Source: Botryotinia globosa
Lineage: Eukaryota > Ascomycota > Leotiomycetes > Helotiales > Sclerotiniaceae
Reading direction: 5' to 3'
Assembly (NCBI GenBank): GCA_014898425.1
Contig: RCSZ01000001.1
Coordinates: forward strand, 434,001 to 498,000
Length of the DNA stretch: 64,000 nt
The position numbers and the translations under genes are program-made. Below are positions 27,981 to 39,995 of this stretch, piece by piece (positions within the stretch are counted from its first letter, which is position 1; each line of letters begins with the position of its first letter). Under the pieces are notes generated by a model. The model had not been told where the DNA came from. It saw nothing but the letters and a program-made list of their open reading frames with translations, and searched no databases.

Positions 27981-29397
27981 ATGGGTCACTTGTCAGCTTT
28001 AGGCCCCATCATTATCTTGGTGATGTGGATTGAGACATTCGCTGCAGCCGTTTTTGTAGGGCTGCGGATGTAAACTCGATACTATATCGTTCAAGCCACG
28101 GGCCATGATGATTGGCTTATTGTTGCCAGTCTTGTGAGTGCTAGCTGCCAACCTATCTTCTCTCAGGACTCAATACTAACAAAGCAATTATCATAGGTGT
28201 TGTTCGTGGCCTACACTGCCTTCTGTACGGCGGCAGCCATCCAAGGATTGGGATCTCATTTTACCGATATTACGCCTGCTCAGTGAGTTATCTCAACCCT
28301 TACAGGTTAAGCAGTCTATGCTTAACTCAGTTTAAATGTTTTGATTCCTATATCATCATTCATTTCTTGATGGATATCTGGTGCAGTTACTGCACTAAGC
28401 TATATGGAAGAGCAAGAACTGACTCCCATGCGTTCTAGATTCGTCATGTCGAACAAGATGGAAATCGCTGGTCAAACATGCAATATAATTGCCATCGCCA
28501 GCAGCAAGTCCGCCGTAGCTGTCTTTCTCCTACGCCTCGTCGTTGTTCCCTGGCATAAAATCTTCCTTTGGGTTTGTATCATCAGTACATTTATTGTCTG
28601 TGTCTCCTGCGCCATTCTCGATTTCGTCCAAAGCTCGCCCATTGCCGCAGTCTTTGACCCATCACACCCTCACACTGTCAACTTCAATTTCACAGCGAAT
28701 GCAATATTCTCGGGAAGCTATACAGCGATGATGGATTTTACTCTGGCGTTGTTTCCATGGTACTTTCTGGCGCCTGTTCAACTCAAAAAAGGAGAGGTTG
28801 ACTATTTCCTTCGGCCTCACGTTGGGTGTTTTGTAAGTTTTCCTGGATCAGGTGCTGTGAAGAATTTCTTGAACTTGATTATCATGGAAGGTTTATTCAG
28901 TGCGGGAATGTGTGGTATTGTTCGAGCCATTGAGCTAGGAGGTCTGGCATCTCGAACTGATTATACTTGTAAGTTTTCAAACACCCTTCACCAAATACTA
29001 CCACCATACCAGAGAAACACAACTCATACCACTACACAGATGACACAGTCCCACTCATTCTCTGGGGCTCCAGCGAGCTTCTTGTCGCCATAGTATGTGC
29101 CTGTATCCCTGTTCTTCGACCACTCTACAAGCGACTCCGAGGCCAAACGAAGTCTTCCGACGGAGGAAGTGGTCCCTACGCCAACAAAAGCGGAAGCAAA
29201 TTGGGGGCGGATATGCGTTAAGTTCATTGCGTCGCGATGAGTTCTCTGCGAATGAAAGGAGTCGAGGAGGTGGACAATCAAGTTATAACACGCATGTGAA
29301 TAGTGAGAGGAATGCGTCGGGGATGGATAATGGAAGTGATGAGAGTATATTGACAGAGGCATGGGTTGGGATCGATATGATGTTCATGGATGGGTAA
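27981..29397 (+). pseudogene. Fungal rhodopsin-domain (PTH11-like) integral membrane protein, disrupted
   Basis: Family members are seven-helix plasma-membrane proteins of mostly unknown ligand. Exons can be followed: from ATG 27981 (GHLSALGPIIILVMWIETF), the helix ending HDDWLIVASL, then VLFVAYTAFCTAAAIQGLG, then NKMEIAGQTCNIIAIASSKS, DFTLALFPWYFLAPVQLKK, MCGIVRAIELGGLASRTDYT and DTVPLILWGSSELLVAIVCA. Introns begin at about 28132, 28283, 28833 and 28972. Three defects are visible. TAA at 28071-28073 follows GLRM and precedes TRYYIVQ. An A6 run at 28785-28790 has one A too many: removing it restores the family-like sequence RLTISFGLTLGV. A G5 run at 29203-29207 shifts the frame away from a longer tail (YALSSLRRDEFSANE...). 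The homopolymer indels could be sequencing errors; the nonsense codon is less easily dismissed. Confidence 0.75.
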
Positions 29398-29942
29398 TGA
29401 TGATTAGAGGGCCTTGAAATATACTACGGCACTGGCTAGCATTCTTGGGGTTTGCATAATGATGTTGTGGCGTTTAATGGTTACGTATTTGATGGTTTAT
29501 CAGAGATATACATGTATAGATGGACCAAGGGACGAACGATATAAGAATTCCTTAAACGAGCAATCGAATAATTACCTACAGTATTCACACATTCAAATCA
29601 GCCACATCTATGATCAAATCTCTCAAATCTTCTTCTCGCAAGACACCCAATTTGAAATTTGAATTGTAGTAGCACGGTTCGCATACTGCTCAGTTCATAC
29701 CAGCTCAGGATCTACATACAATCGAAGTACATGAACGGACCAGGTAATCATGGTGATCATAAATTCCCATCCCCATCCCCATCTACGAGCCTGCTCAAAA
29801 AAGATTGCGGGGACTAAAGAACACTAAATACGGAAGAGAAGGACTTGGCAGAGAAAACGGAAAGGCACTAATTGGATCTCAGGATGAAGATGATTTTTGG
29901 GTTTCGATTATCGAATTCTTAAGGGAAGAGAGAGAGTTACAG

Positions 29943-30742
29943 TAAGTCGACCACCCTACTTTCGGGCCACCCCTCTTTCGGGCCACCCTTTTACACCAAA
30001 AATCACTTTTTTAATCTATTAATATCTTTATTAATATTGAATATAATTTAATAAAAATTTAAATCTATATAATTCGAATTGTTCTAAATCTAATTTGAAA
30101 TTTTTAGATTTTTAGGATTTTTTTGGATCGATTTCTAAAGCTTCGAAATATCGATTTTTAATTATATACAAATTACATATAAATTTAAAATTCCATAAAA
30201 TCTATAATAACTTTTAAATAAAAATAGCTAAAAATAAATTATAGAATTTTATTATAAATTTATGAGATATTCAATTTAAAAGATCTTAAATAAATAAAAA
30301 ATTCCTTATAAATAAATATTTAAAAGAGTACCTTCAAAATTACAAGGATTATTTATACTACTTTTAACTCACTATATACTATATCTCTATATTTATTCAT
30401 TTTTTGAATTTTTTTTTGAATTTCTATATAGATTCAGATTTTAATTTTTTAAAAGGATATATAATTTTCTTTTAATAATTATTGTTAAAAAGTTATTAAA
30501 GATTTTATAAAAATTTAAATTTATATGTGATTTATATAAATTGAAAATCGATATTTTAAAGTTCTAGAAATCGATTCAGAAAAATCCTAAAATTCTAAAT
30601 TTTTTAATATAAGCTCAAAATAATTCGAATTATATATATATAAATTTTTATTAAATTATATCCAATATTGATAGAGATATTGATAGGCTAAAAAGTGATT
30701 TTTGGTGTAAAAGGGTGGCCCGAAAGTGGGGTATTCGACTTA
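29943..30742. mobile_element. Palindromic MITE with TA target duplication (copy 1)
   Basis: Starts TA-AGTCGACCACCCTACTTTC and ends GGGTATTCGACTT-TA. The two halves are inverted copies of each other for nearly their whole length: TTTTACACCAAAAATCACTTTTT on the left mirrors AAAAAGTGATTTTTGGTGTAAAA on the right, and the AT-rich arms continue the match towards the middle. The left end carries CTTTCGGGCCACCC twice and the right end once. The TA flanks suggest a Tc1/mariner-type non-autonomous element. No open frame is present. A second copy starts at 63206. Confidence 0.85.
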
Positions 30743-32075
30743 CATTTGGAAATTAAAATAATAGTTTCGAATCAATTGGGTCCCTGTTTCCATGAATGTC
30801 ATTTACAATGATATAGATAGTATCTGGAAAATAATATACTGGAAATGAAAAGGAGGCGGACTCGGATTTTGGTAGGTGATAAATAAAGTGCAGCAAGCTG
30901 GGTGGAAAAAATGCAAAAAAAACATACAACAGTGGGGATTCGCTGGTGGTCACCCACCCAACTACTAATCCACCGATCTGAAGCTTGTGTATGGCAGAGC
31001 GGACGGGATGCCCAATTCTCTTCAGTCTATGGTCGTATGTGACAAGAGAGTAATTTTTGAAATATATATAGATCATTTTACAAAGTGAGGGGTGATGTAG
31101 ACCGAGAGAAGCGTCGCTAACAGGAGAAGTCGTGAGAGATGCATACCTTCATGCTCCTGCTCCTTTCAAATCATTGGAAGAAGGAGAGGACTCAGACGAG
31201 TGAAGACGGATTTCGAGTTCCACACATGCATCGAAAAGATGAATGGGCAAAGGGTTCTCCTGATTCCAATCAAAATACTGCCTCACTCCCTAGTGGCCGT
31301 TACACCCGCCAGCTCCGGCGTTCTGAAATTCATTACATTAGCACCGGGTGTCGAGAGTGGGGATGTGGAGTCGGAACAACGGTAGCCCCCCTTACCCGCA
31401 CAATTCAAACCCAGTTCCCTGCGTTGCGCTGCGGTGACTTGTAAGTTGTAAGTATACCGTGGCCACCGCTTCGTATATAGAAGGGTTCATTTACCTACTG
31501 AACATCCCTCCCAGCTCTGCTATACTTATTTCTGCGATGTTTTGGCAGTATTCCTTTCTTCAGGGGCATCCAAAGTTGAATCGACCCTGCTAGGCATTAT
31601 TGAAACCGCATGAAGGTTAAGCACTACAAGGGCGGTGACCATGGATCATTCAACTATCATCGTCAATCAAATGGCAAATCCGTATCTTGAGAAGAATAGC
31701 GAAGGGTAGGACGCGGCAAGAATCGGACGAGATTGCGTCAATAGAATGTGTAAAGATGGGATGCTAATTCTGGGTTGGGAATACCACAAGCTTATCAGTA
31801 CATGTGAACCAAATAGGAGGAAATGGGTGGCAGGAGGGAGACGTCGATGATCTTTTCCTCTATGTGAGTTTTCTTAATTTGTTGTGTTATCATTGATCCC
31901 ACTTTCAGATCCGGGATCGTTCCCTCACTTGCCGTATGGAAGCATCACAAACAGTCTCCAACTTGGTCAGAAATCATCCAATCCAATACATAACTTTTTC
32001 AGCGCAGTACGCATAGGTTAAACAACAAGAAACGGTAACGACCTCGTTTAAGGAAACCCTTGGTACAATTCCCAA
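30743..32075. other. Intergenic, no gene recognised
   Basis: Normal base composition, with short frames only. It is the 3' flank of the HET gene. Confidence 0.45.
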
Positions 32076-34197
32076 TTATGTCAACATAAAGTCCTCCGTT
32101 TGGAGATCACCCTTCATGATTTCTCCATCCATGATCCCATGAACATAAGCTTCTCCAATTAACTCCCACCTATCTTCTCCAACACTCCTTACGACAAAAG
32201 GTTGGACCATTCCAAAGACAATGACTATAACATCTCCAGGCGATGAATGCCCAGGCACAAGACCTACATATCCTTGTTCTGATATGAACGGTCTTCGATT
32301 TTGCTGATAGCTCATTGCATTTTTGTACGAAGCATATGCAGTCGTCTGAACACACCTTATATGTTCCTCAGTATTTGCATCAAATTCTTCTTCGCTCAAA
32401 TGGTTGTCCGTAATACTTCTCGCATTATCGGAGTAGAGTTCTATACTACGTCGAAGATCGTTGTAGCCCATTAAAGAGGTATGAGAAGCGCGAGTGCGGA
32501 ATGTGAAGGAGTCGGTCTGGTCTGCGCAGGGAATGCGCCAATTTGCTCCGAACCATTTCATTTCGTCCTTCGGTAAAGGGGATGCAGCTTCTCTTGCATT
32601 TAGGGTCTGAGCTTGCTCACAGAAATGTGTTATTTCATCAAAATATCGCATAATATTGGCATGGATTGCTAGATATTCGTCGGTAGTACGAGATATGATA
32701 CCCTGTCTGTTATCGACAGTAAACAAACTTCCAATCGTCATAACAGTATCGACTCTAAGACCTCTTAGTCCAATGATCCTCGGGTCTTTCTCTTCTGGTG
32801 CAGGGACAACCAAAAGTTCAGATTGACCCGAAGCAGAGAAGAGAGCCGCTTTCTTGGTCTCACAAGATGGTTCTAGCAGTGTGTTTGCGAAATCCGGAAC
32901 CCAACTAGGAAGACCCTCCAAAGTTTTAGGTTGTTGATTCCATGCCAACAAATCTCCGTTGCTCTGCGCCAACAGCTTCCGAGAAACAGATGTGAATATC
33001 TGTACCGTCTCTTCATCTGAATCGATGTTCGTATATATTGGTTGAATGTTTAGAGATTGGGCATCGGAAGCCATTCCTAACAATCCATAAATCCTATCTC
33101 GAGGATATCTTGCCTTTCTGACTAAATCTTTGGAGGCCTGGATACAACCTCTTTCTAACAATTTGACAAGAGGAGATCCACCGGTTTTGCGATGATGTTT
33201 TCGCGTCCCCAGAAGTCGGTTTAGGCTTATAGGGGCAGTATTTAGACATCTTGCAATCTCTTGAAGAATTGGTGATATAATGGGATCGTGAGCCGTGTTT
33301 CGGAGGCCGTATGTGTGAATAATCATCGCAGATTGCATGGTAAAGAAAATCCAAGCTGCTTCGAACCAAGGGTGGAATGATATAGTCTTTTGACCACATG
33401 TTATCATCAACTCTTTACCAAGGCAAAATTCCTGCATGATCCAAAGTCGGTTCCAATAATCTCGACTTCCTATTCCATGCCAGCCGAGAAATGGGAAGTC
33501 AAGGCCAATATCAATAGCAAGTTGATACAGCGAGCGTTTTACATTAGCAAGTGGATCGTCTATTTTTGGACGATTAAATCCATATCCTTCTTGATCTTCT
33601 CGAATGTAAAATTCACAACCTCTCATACTGTCCACGGTAATAGAAAAAATCCCTGCATCATACGCAGCTTTTCCTATAGTCAGAGCCGCGTCCATGGCCT
33701 CGTCAGTTTTAGGAGTTCCTTCGCCTAGAAATACATCCACAATACTGGCATAACTGTAGATGTCTCTCATCAGTTTGATTTGTTCTGCCTTCTCTTCTGG
33801 ATCATTCTGATTGATACATATTGCATCTGCCCAGAGAACCATCGTTTTTGTCTCATGCCGGAATGCCTTCAAAGCCTGTTCCAAACTAATGGTAACTTCG
33901 ACTTCGGTCTCATCGAGCAGAATTTGTGCTCGAGGAAGATCGGGGTCTCCCCAGCAGTAAGACAAAGCATGGTAGTCTGTGACTTCTCTTAAAGATACTA
34001 TGTGCAGAGTGCAGGAAACTGTGGCAACGTCAGTAAATATAACACGCATTGTTGTGATCATCTTCCCAATTACCTGTATCAACTTGCTTGGGTAACCCAT
34101 CCGAAGTTGACAGATCTGTGTGGCTCTTTGGGAGGATGTGTAACACTCGAATTTGAAGTTCTTGAGAATCTATAGGAGTGTACTGATAAGACGCCAT
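32076..34197 (-). CDS. HET-domain (heterokaryon incompatibility) protein
   Basis: HET-domain proteins act in non-self recognition and programmed cell death in ascomycetes, though most paralogues have no known partner. Exons 34197-34074 and 34018-32076 join through a 55-bp intron (branch TACTGAC, acceptor CCACAG) and give 688 residues. The splice joins MASYQYTPIDSQELQIRVL... to VSCTLHIVSL. The three HET blocks are clear: YHALSYCWGDPDL; VLWADAICINQNDPEEKAEQ with MRDIYSYASIVDVFLGEG; and NRLWIMQEFCLGKELMITCG. The C-terminal half has the usual RDRIYGLLGMA motif and a terminal region ending QGYVGLVPGHSSPGDVIVI, typical of the class. No STAND ATPase or repeat domain is fused. The splice and start look good. 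Confidence 0.92.
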
Positions 34198-35018
34198 CCT
34201 TTCAAGAAGACATCAATGTACCAACAATAGAGATAATAGGACAAAGACTAAATTGCATCTATGACTTGAGATTCTTGTTGAAACTCGTCTTAAGCTCAGC
34301 TGGACACCAAGGAATGCCAGCCGAAACCTTGCAGACGCCTCATTCCAATCGTTGTTACCGACAACTCAGCTATGCTACTGCGATTAGCCTGGTACTCCAA
34401 AAAGTCGGAAGAATAAAGCTATATTAGTAAAGGGGATATGGTCAAGATATTTGTGGTTGCTGGCGCTTGAGAACCTTTCGTTATCAAGCAATTAACAATC
34501 AGCAATGATCAATCAAACCCCGTGATACATTGCTAGAAGACGAATTTATCAATCGAGTTGGCTATCTTGGACATCTGCAATAGTCAGATTAGGCCTTTGC
34601 TGAAAAGTTTAATCGAGAATCACTGTTTCCAGAATCTAAGACTCAATCGAGTAACGTAATTTTGAGACCATATTATCCAGCGTGTACTGCAGCTGTTACA
34701 GCAATACTCAAAAAAAAAAAATGAATATGAGACAGTCAAGTTCTTACCGTGAGCCAGGAGAATGTCGAAATAGCTCAAGAGAAGTTTTTATGATGAGGAT
34801 GAAGAAGATGATGCTCTTTAGTAAGCTCCCGGTGAGCACTCGAACGACATGTGAATAAATTTTGGCATGTAATGAGGAAGCTCGTTTGGCCGCTAATGGG
34901 ATGGAACACGGATTATGTAAGCACTCCGTCATTGACTATCTCTTCGTAAACATCTTATTGCTGTTCAACATAGAATCGTAATACAAATTGATGCGATGCA
35001 TCTGAAACAGAAGTAAAG
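34198..35018. other. Divergent promoter region, HET gene and RTC5
   Basis: 821 bp between two divergent starts, with no gene seen. An A11 run lies near 34709-34721. Confidence 0.5.
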
Positions 35019-36931
35019 ATGGGACAATCTCAGTCTGGTAGCAGTGATAAACATGTTACAACACAGCAGCTGAGTCATGAACTGGTAAGTTTGCGATTCA
35101 TGGAAGCTCCCCTCTTCAATGTCCAACCACTTTGGAGAACTTGTAATGATTGCTGTTCAAGGCTCGGAAATTCGCAAAACGTTGCTTTACACCCCTCGAG
35201 TTGTTCTCATTCCAGGATGTCTTCAAAAGTCTTGCAGATCATCAAGATGGAGTCGCATATCTCAAAGAAGATACCATCGCACGATTCCTGGAGATTCCGG
35301 ATATACTAGGCGCTTCCCCGATTATATTCCAGATGGTATCTTATCTCGGTGCGTTTCCATTCGGCCAGGATGCGCCAGCAGTCTTGGGATTTGAACAGAT
35401 GATTATGGTGGTAGTAATCATGACGGAAAGATATCAGAGGGTATTGAAGAAGGGCAATAGGGATCGGACAAAGCTACTATTCCGAAGTCTGGCGGTATAC
35501 GATAGAAGGGAATCTCGCGCGGGGATTGAAAATGAAGAAGCCAAGGCGGACAGAACGTCTCCGCCAGCAGAAGGAGAGAATGCTGTCAAAAAACATGCAA
35601 CGGGATTCGCTATCGATGAAGCTGTGAATCATGACGATGAAGAGGAAGATGATGATCTTGCTTTAGCTGCACTTGAGTCACTGGATGCCATTGAAGTGTT
35701 TCGTCACGGAGATCCGCCCATAGCCCAAGCTACTATTCCATCCGATAACCTTAAAAAGTTGATTATGCTACTCCTATTGGTAGCGCCATTAGGAATTCAA
35801 GAGAGTTTAGCTCACCACACCGAAAGACTCGCCAGATCACAATTAGAAAGTCTTCGAAGAACAGCGGACAACATTCTTGCAGCTTTTGTAAATGTGGAAA
35901 AATTCCCCGGCGTTAAAATACATCAATTCAACACTGTGATACCCATTTCATTGCCTTTTGTATTCAATGGATTCAATGCTCTGTTCGAACACTTCTTGTT
36001 CTCTAAGAACATTGATTTCACAAAACGAAAAGATTCTTCAGAAGCACCGCCTCCATTACCTTTAGATGCTGAAATAGATCAGCCCCTTCTTCCACAAATA
36101 GGTGAGATACTGGATCTCAATGTTTTGTCGCAACTCTCCTTCTTCCTTCCCGGGGATTCGCTCTTCCGACGTCTTCGACTGCTCTATTCCGGGGGAGATG
36201 CTGGGTTTTCCATGGGTTCTTTCGAGACAAGAGTGTTCAATTGGCGTGCACCAACTATCCTTTTGGTCGCCGGAAACAGAATTGAAGATTCCCCCACTGG
36301 TGGACAGGAAAGAAATTTTGCAGACACCTTGCCGCCCAAAAGATTTCCCAACAGTGGCAAATCATCCAGAGTTGTCTTTGGAGTCTATCTCTCACAACCT
36401 TGGAAACAAACTCATAAAGAGTGTTTTGGAGACACCGACACACTACTTTTCCAGCTCGAACCCGTTCACGAGGTCTTTCACGCTTCGGTGATTAACAAGG
36501 ATTATGTGGCATTCTCCAAACCTCCATCAGCCCATCCATGTTTATCATTTGGTTGCCCACACCCTAGAACGAAACAGACGGCTGGACTATCTCCTCATGT
36601 GAATCTTGGCGCTGTATCATTATATCTAGATTCTTCTTTTGAATTTGGTGTTTTTACACACAACTATTCATCTGGTGGAGGAGCATTCCACAACAGTGAG
36701 ACCAGACGTACAGATTTCCAAGACCGATTTGAAATCGAAAGTTTAGAAGTCTGGGGTTGTGGAGGCGATGCCGAAGCTCAAAAACAAAAGGAGATGTGGG
36801 CCTGGGAAGAAAGAGAAGCGGAGGCGAGGAGAAAGATTAATTTAGGAACTGGTGATATTGAAGCCGATAGGGCGTTGCTGGAAATGGCGGGGCTTATTGG
36901 AGGGAACAGGAGTGGTGGTTCTATGAATTGA
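35019..36931 (+). CDS. RTC5: TLDc-domain protein, Rtc5 family
   Basis: Yeast Rtc5 binds the vacuolar proton ATPase and promotes its disassembly; the TLDc domain is shared with Oxr1 (family knowledge). Exons 35019-35084 and 35162-36931 join through a 77-bp intron, fusing HEL to ARKFAKRCFTPLELFSFQDVF, and give 611 residues. The N-terminus MGQSQSGSS fits N-myristoylation at Gly2, as in yeast Rtc5. An EF-hand-like N-terminal region is followed by an acidic linker (HDDEEEDDDLA). The C-terminal TLDc domain is seen from LRLLYSGGDAGFSMGSFETR through APTILLVAGNR, VFGVYLSQPWK, SLYLDSSFEFGVFTHNYSSG and FEIESLEVWGCGG. The last ~45 residues are charged and helical. It ends 343 bp from the convergent RCF1 gene. 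Confidence 0.92.
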
Positions 36932-37274
36932 TGGGTTGAGCTTGGAGTTTTGGAAAGCATTGAGTAGGAATGGATCGGGATATTTGAAGCATGAATGGCG
37001 TAGAAACTTAAACATTTGGAGGGATATGTTCTTGCGAGTTTGGTTAACTTCATTCAAATAGTAGATCTGAATTCCAGATACTTTGGATTTGAAGAACATT
37101 GCAATTTTACTATATAAATGACCCACGACCAATGCTGGAATAAAATCGATAAATGAATGGAGTTTGTACATTTCCGTAACCCATAAGTTATACATATCTG
37201 ATAACCATACCAAACACCAAACCTCAATGCTATACTTCCCACACATCCGTTCTAGTCCGCAATTACTGCATCTC

Positions 37275-37924
37275 TCATTTCTTTCCCCACACCAAACCAC
37301 TCATCTGTTCCCTGACTCCCCCTTTCGTCTTCTCCCCTTCCTCGCATGGCGCATCCGTTACCACAGCCTTTGGTGCCGGTCTTCCCTCCGCTCTTCTCCT
37401 CCTCTCATCTCTCGCCCTCCTCATTTCTTTCTCCTCTTCATCTCTGGCCTCCAATTCTCTAATCCAAGCTTCATTCTTCTCCTTGGCTTTTTGTTCCGAC
37501 AATACCCCTTCAAATTCCTTGCGCTTCTTACGATCAGAGTCCCAGTACATGGATCCGGCAACCATAGCTAAGAGGGTGAAGCCTTGCGCATAGATACGTG
37601 CGCGGAACATGCGTTGAGTGCGGTTGTGGTCGCCGGCTCGGATAGAGCGGGTTGCGCCGACGAGAGCGAGCGAGGTGAGGATACAACCTAGAAAGGGAAT
37701 TGGTTAGTATAAGAACATTGGGAGGAAGTGAGAGGGGAGAGATGATGTACCCAGAGGAATGAGAGGTTCTTCTTTCAGACGACGGGTTAATTTCTGCCAG
37801 CGATTTTCTTCATAGAAATCACTATCAGGCCATTAGCTATGAATGAGTGAACAAAAGCTTTCTAGAAAATTGGCACATACGTATCGCCATCGAAAGACGA
37901 CGGCAATGGAGTATTGTTCGACAT
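37275..37924 (-). CDS. RCF1: HIG1-domain respiratory supercomplex factor 1
   Basis: Inner-membrane mitochondrial protein that associates with cytochrome c oxidase and helps form III-IV supercomplexes (family knowledge). Exons 37924-37881, 37821-37751 and 37687-37275 give 175 residues (introns 59 and 63 bp). Residues ~15-100 form the HIG1 domain: [20 protein letters not shown], then [20 protein letters not shown] (first membrane hairpin helix), a loop with [18 protein letters not shown], and [13 protein letters not shown] (second helix). The C-terminal half is a highly charged E/K/R-rich coiled coil, normal for fungal Rcf1. It starts 317 bp from the divergent ILV1 start. Confidence 0.93.
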
Positions 37925-38176
37925 TTTTATTGATTAAAATACTTCTTTGCGATATTAAAGCATGTATAGATGGTGAATCTGTGAAGTTATTGATGTTCCA
38001 AAGCTTTATCCAAAGTTTATCCAAAGCTTTGCCCCTCCAAATGCATCGAATCACAATGCAACCTTAGGTCGTGATATCATTGGAATTTAAAGCATCCCTG
38101 CCAAAAAATAATTGGAGAGTACCAGCTCCGATATCGAAAGGTGGGAATCCAGCAAACAAAACAATATCAAACTTTA

Positions 38177-38182
38177 TGACTC
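38177..38182 (+). promoter_or_regulatory. Possible CPC1/Gcn4 site (TGACTC)
   Basis: ATGACTCG lies 60 bp upstream of the ILV1 ATG, in the RCF1/ILV1 divergent promoter. The TGACTC core is bound by the general amino acid control factor Gcn4/CPC1, which is known to induce isoleucine-valine genes in other fungi. A 6-bp match can be chance. Confidence 0.4.
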
Positions 38183-38241
38183 GATTCTCAACAACACCAA
38201 AGAAATTTACTCAATTGGAAATTAATACATAATTTCCAGAT

Positions 38242-39995
38242 ATGGAGAACGTAACAGTAACAAATGGAGAGAAAACTCCAAATCACCCACGAACTCCCAG
38301 TCTTACTTCCTTTTCTTTGACGGAATATTCAGCAAATCCATCACCGCCATCAGAAAGTACAAAATCAAAACTCAGCAGCATCGTTCCGCAGGAATTTATT
38401 CTGCCAAATGGATATCCTGATGCAAGTATGCCCAAATGTGTTCTAAGAGCTGTAACTGATCAATTGGTTAGTATCTACGATTGATCCTCACTTCTCGAGT
38501 TTATGAAGTTGTCAACGAGACCCCGCTCACTCCAGCCGTCAACCTCAGCAATCGATTAGAATGCAATGTTTTATTGAAACGCGAAGACCTGCAACCGGTT
38601 TTCAGCTTCAAATTGAGAGGCGCATATAATAAAATGGCACATTTAGATCCGAAAGTTAGTTGGAAAGGTGTAGTTGCTTGTTCGGCGGGAAATCATGCAC
38701 AAGGCGTTGCGTATTCGGCGCGCAAACTCAAAATGCCTGCTACGATTGTTATGCCCGAAGGAACACCCAGCATCAAACATCTCAATGTAACGCGATTGGG
38801 AGGATCGGTAGTATTGCATGGGCCAGATTTCGATGCTGCGAAGGAGGAGTGCGGAAGATTAGAGAAGCTACATGGATTGACGAATATTCCACCGTTTGAC
38901 GATCCATATGTTATTGCAGGTCAAGGTACGATTGGTATGGAACTTCTCAGACAAACAAACATTCATAAGTTGGAGGCTATTTTCTGTTGTGTGGGTGGTG
39001 GTGGGTTGATTGCGGGGATTGGTGTTTACGTCAAGCGTATTGCTCCGCATGTGAAAATCATTGGGGTGGAGGCTTATGATGCGAATGCTATGGTACAATC
39101 TTTGGCAGCTGGAAAGAGAGTGACATTGAAGGAAGTGGGATTGTTCGCTGATGGAGCGGCAGTAAAGAATGTGGGAGAGGAAACATTCAGAATATGCCAA
39201 GATGTCATTGACGATGTTATTCAAGTCACCACGGACGAAACATGCGCAGCTATTAAGGACGTTTTCGAAGACACGAGATCTATTGTCGAACCAGCTGGAG
39301 CCCTTGCACTCGCAGGACTTAAGAAATATGTTGCGGCCAACCCATCTCCCGATACCTCTCGAAATCTTGTAGCTATCGCTTCTGGAGCAAACATGAACTT
39401 CGATCGTCTTAGATTCGTTGCCGAGCGTGCAGCTCTTGGAGAACGTAAAGAAGCTCTCCTTAGTGTCAGCATTCCCGAAATTCCTGGCGCCTTCTCTGAG
39501 CTTATCAAAGCCGTCATGCCACATGCCGTCACCGAATTCTCTTACCGATATGCCACGGATGAAGTAGCAAATGTACTCATTGGTATATCTCTCACCTCTC
39601 CTGCATCGCAAAGAGACGAAGAGCTTCAATCTCTCCTTAATCGCATCTCATCCAGCGGCATGTCACCTGCTGATCTCTCCGGCGACGAACTTGCCAAATC
39701 CCACATTCGCTACCTAGTGGGTGGACGTTCAGGAGTACCAAACGAGCGACTCTACATGTTCAACTTCCCAGAAAGACCAGGTGCGCTTGAGAAATTCCTC
39801 ACTACTTTGAGACCGAGATTCAACATAAGTCTTTTCCAATACCGTAATGCCGGAAGTGATATCGGAAAGATTCTGACGGGTATCCTGTGTCCGGATGATG
39901 AAGTCAAGGACTTGGAGAGATTTTTGAGGGAAATCGGATATCCTTGGACGGACTGTACAGATTCACAAGTCTTTAAGACGTTTTTGAGATCGTAA
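38242..39995 (+). CDS. ILV1: Threonine deaminase (threonine ammonia-lyase), mitochondrial
   Basis: PLP enzyme converting threonine to 2-oxobutanoate, the first step of isoleucine synthesis, feedback-inhibited by isoleucine. Exons 38242-38421 and 38472-39995 give 567 residues. The intron is a GC-AG type: the donor GCAAGT fuses NGYPD to [14 protein letters not shown], the expected family sequence, while the nearby GT donors give the wrong frame. The PLP lysine lies in [12 protein letters not shown] (about residue 107). [13 protein letters not shown] and the glycine-rich [11 protein letters not shown] phosphate loop follow. The C-terminal third holds the two ACT-like regulatory domains ([41 protein letters not shown]). 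The first ~60 residues are Ser/Thr/Pro-rich and probably include the targeting region, though few arginines are present. Confidence 0.95.

Noticed and set aside
38425..38471. Standard GT-AG intron in ILV1 using the donor GTATGC at 38426
   Set aside because: It leaves the downstream exon out of frame; only the GC donor rebuilds the conserved protein.
38868..39629. 253-codon minus-strand frame antisense to ILV1
   Set aside because: Shadow of a strongly coding plus-strand exon; no family features.
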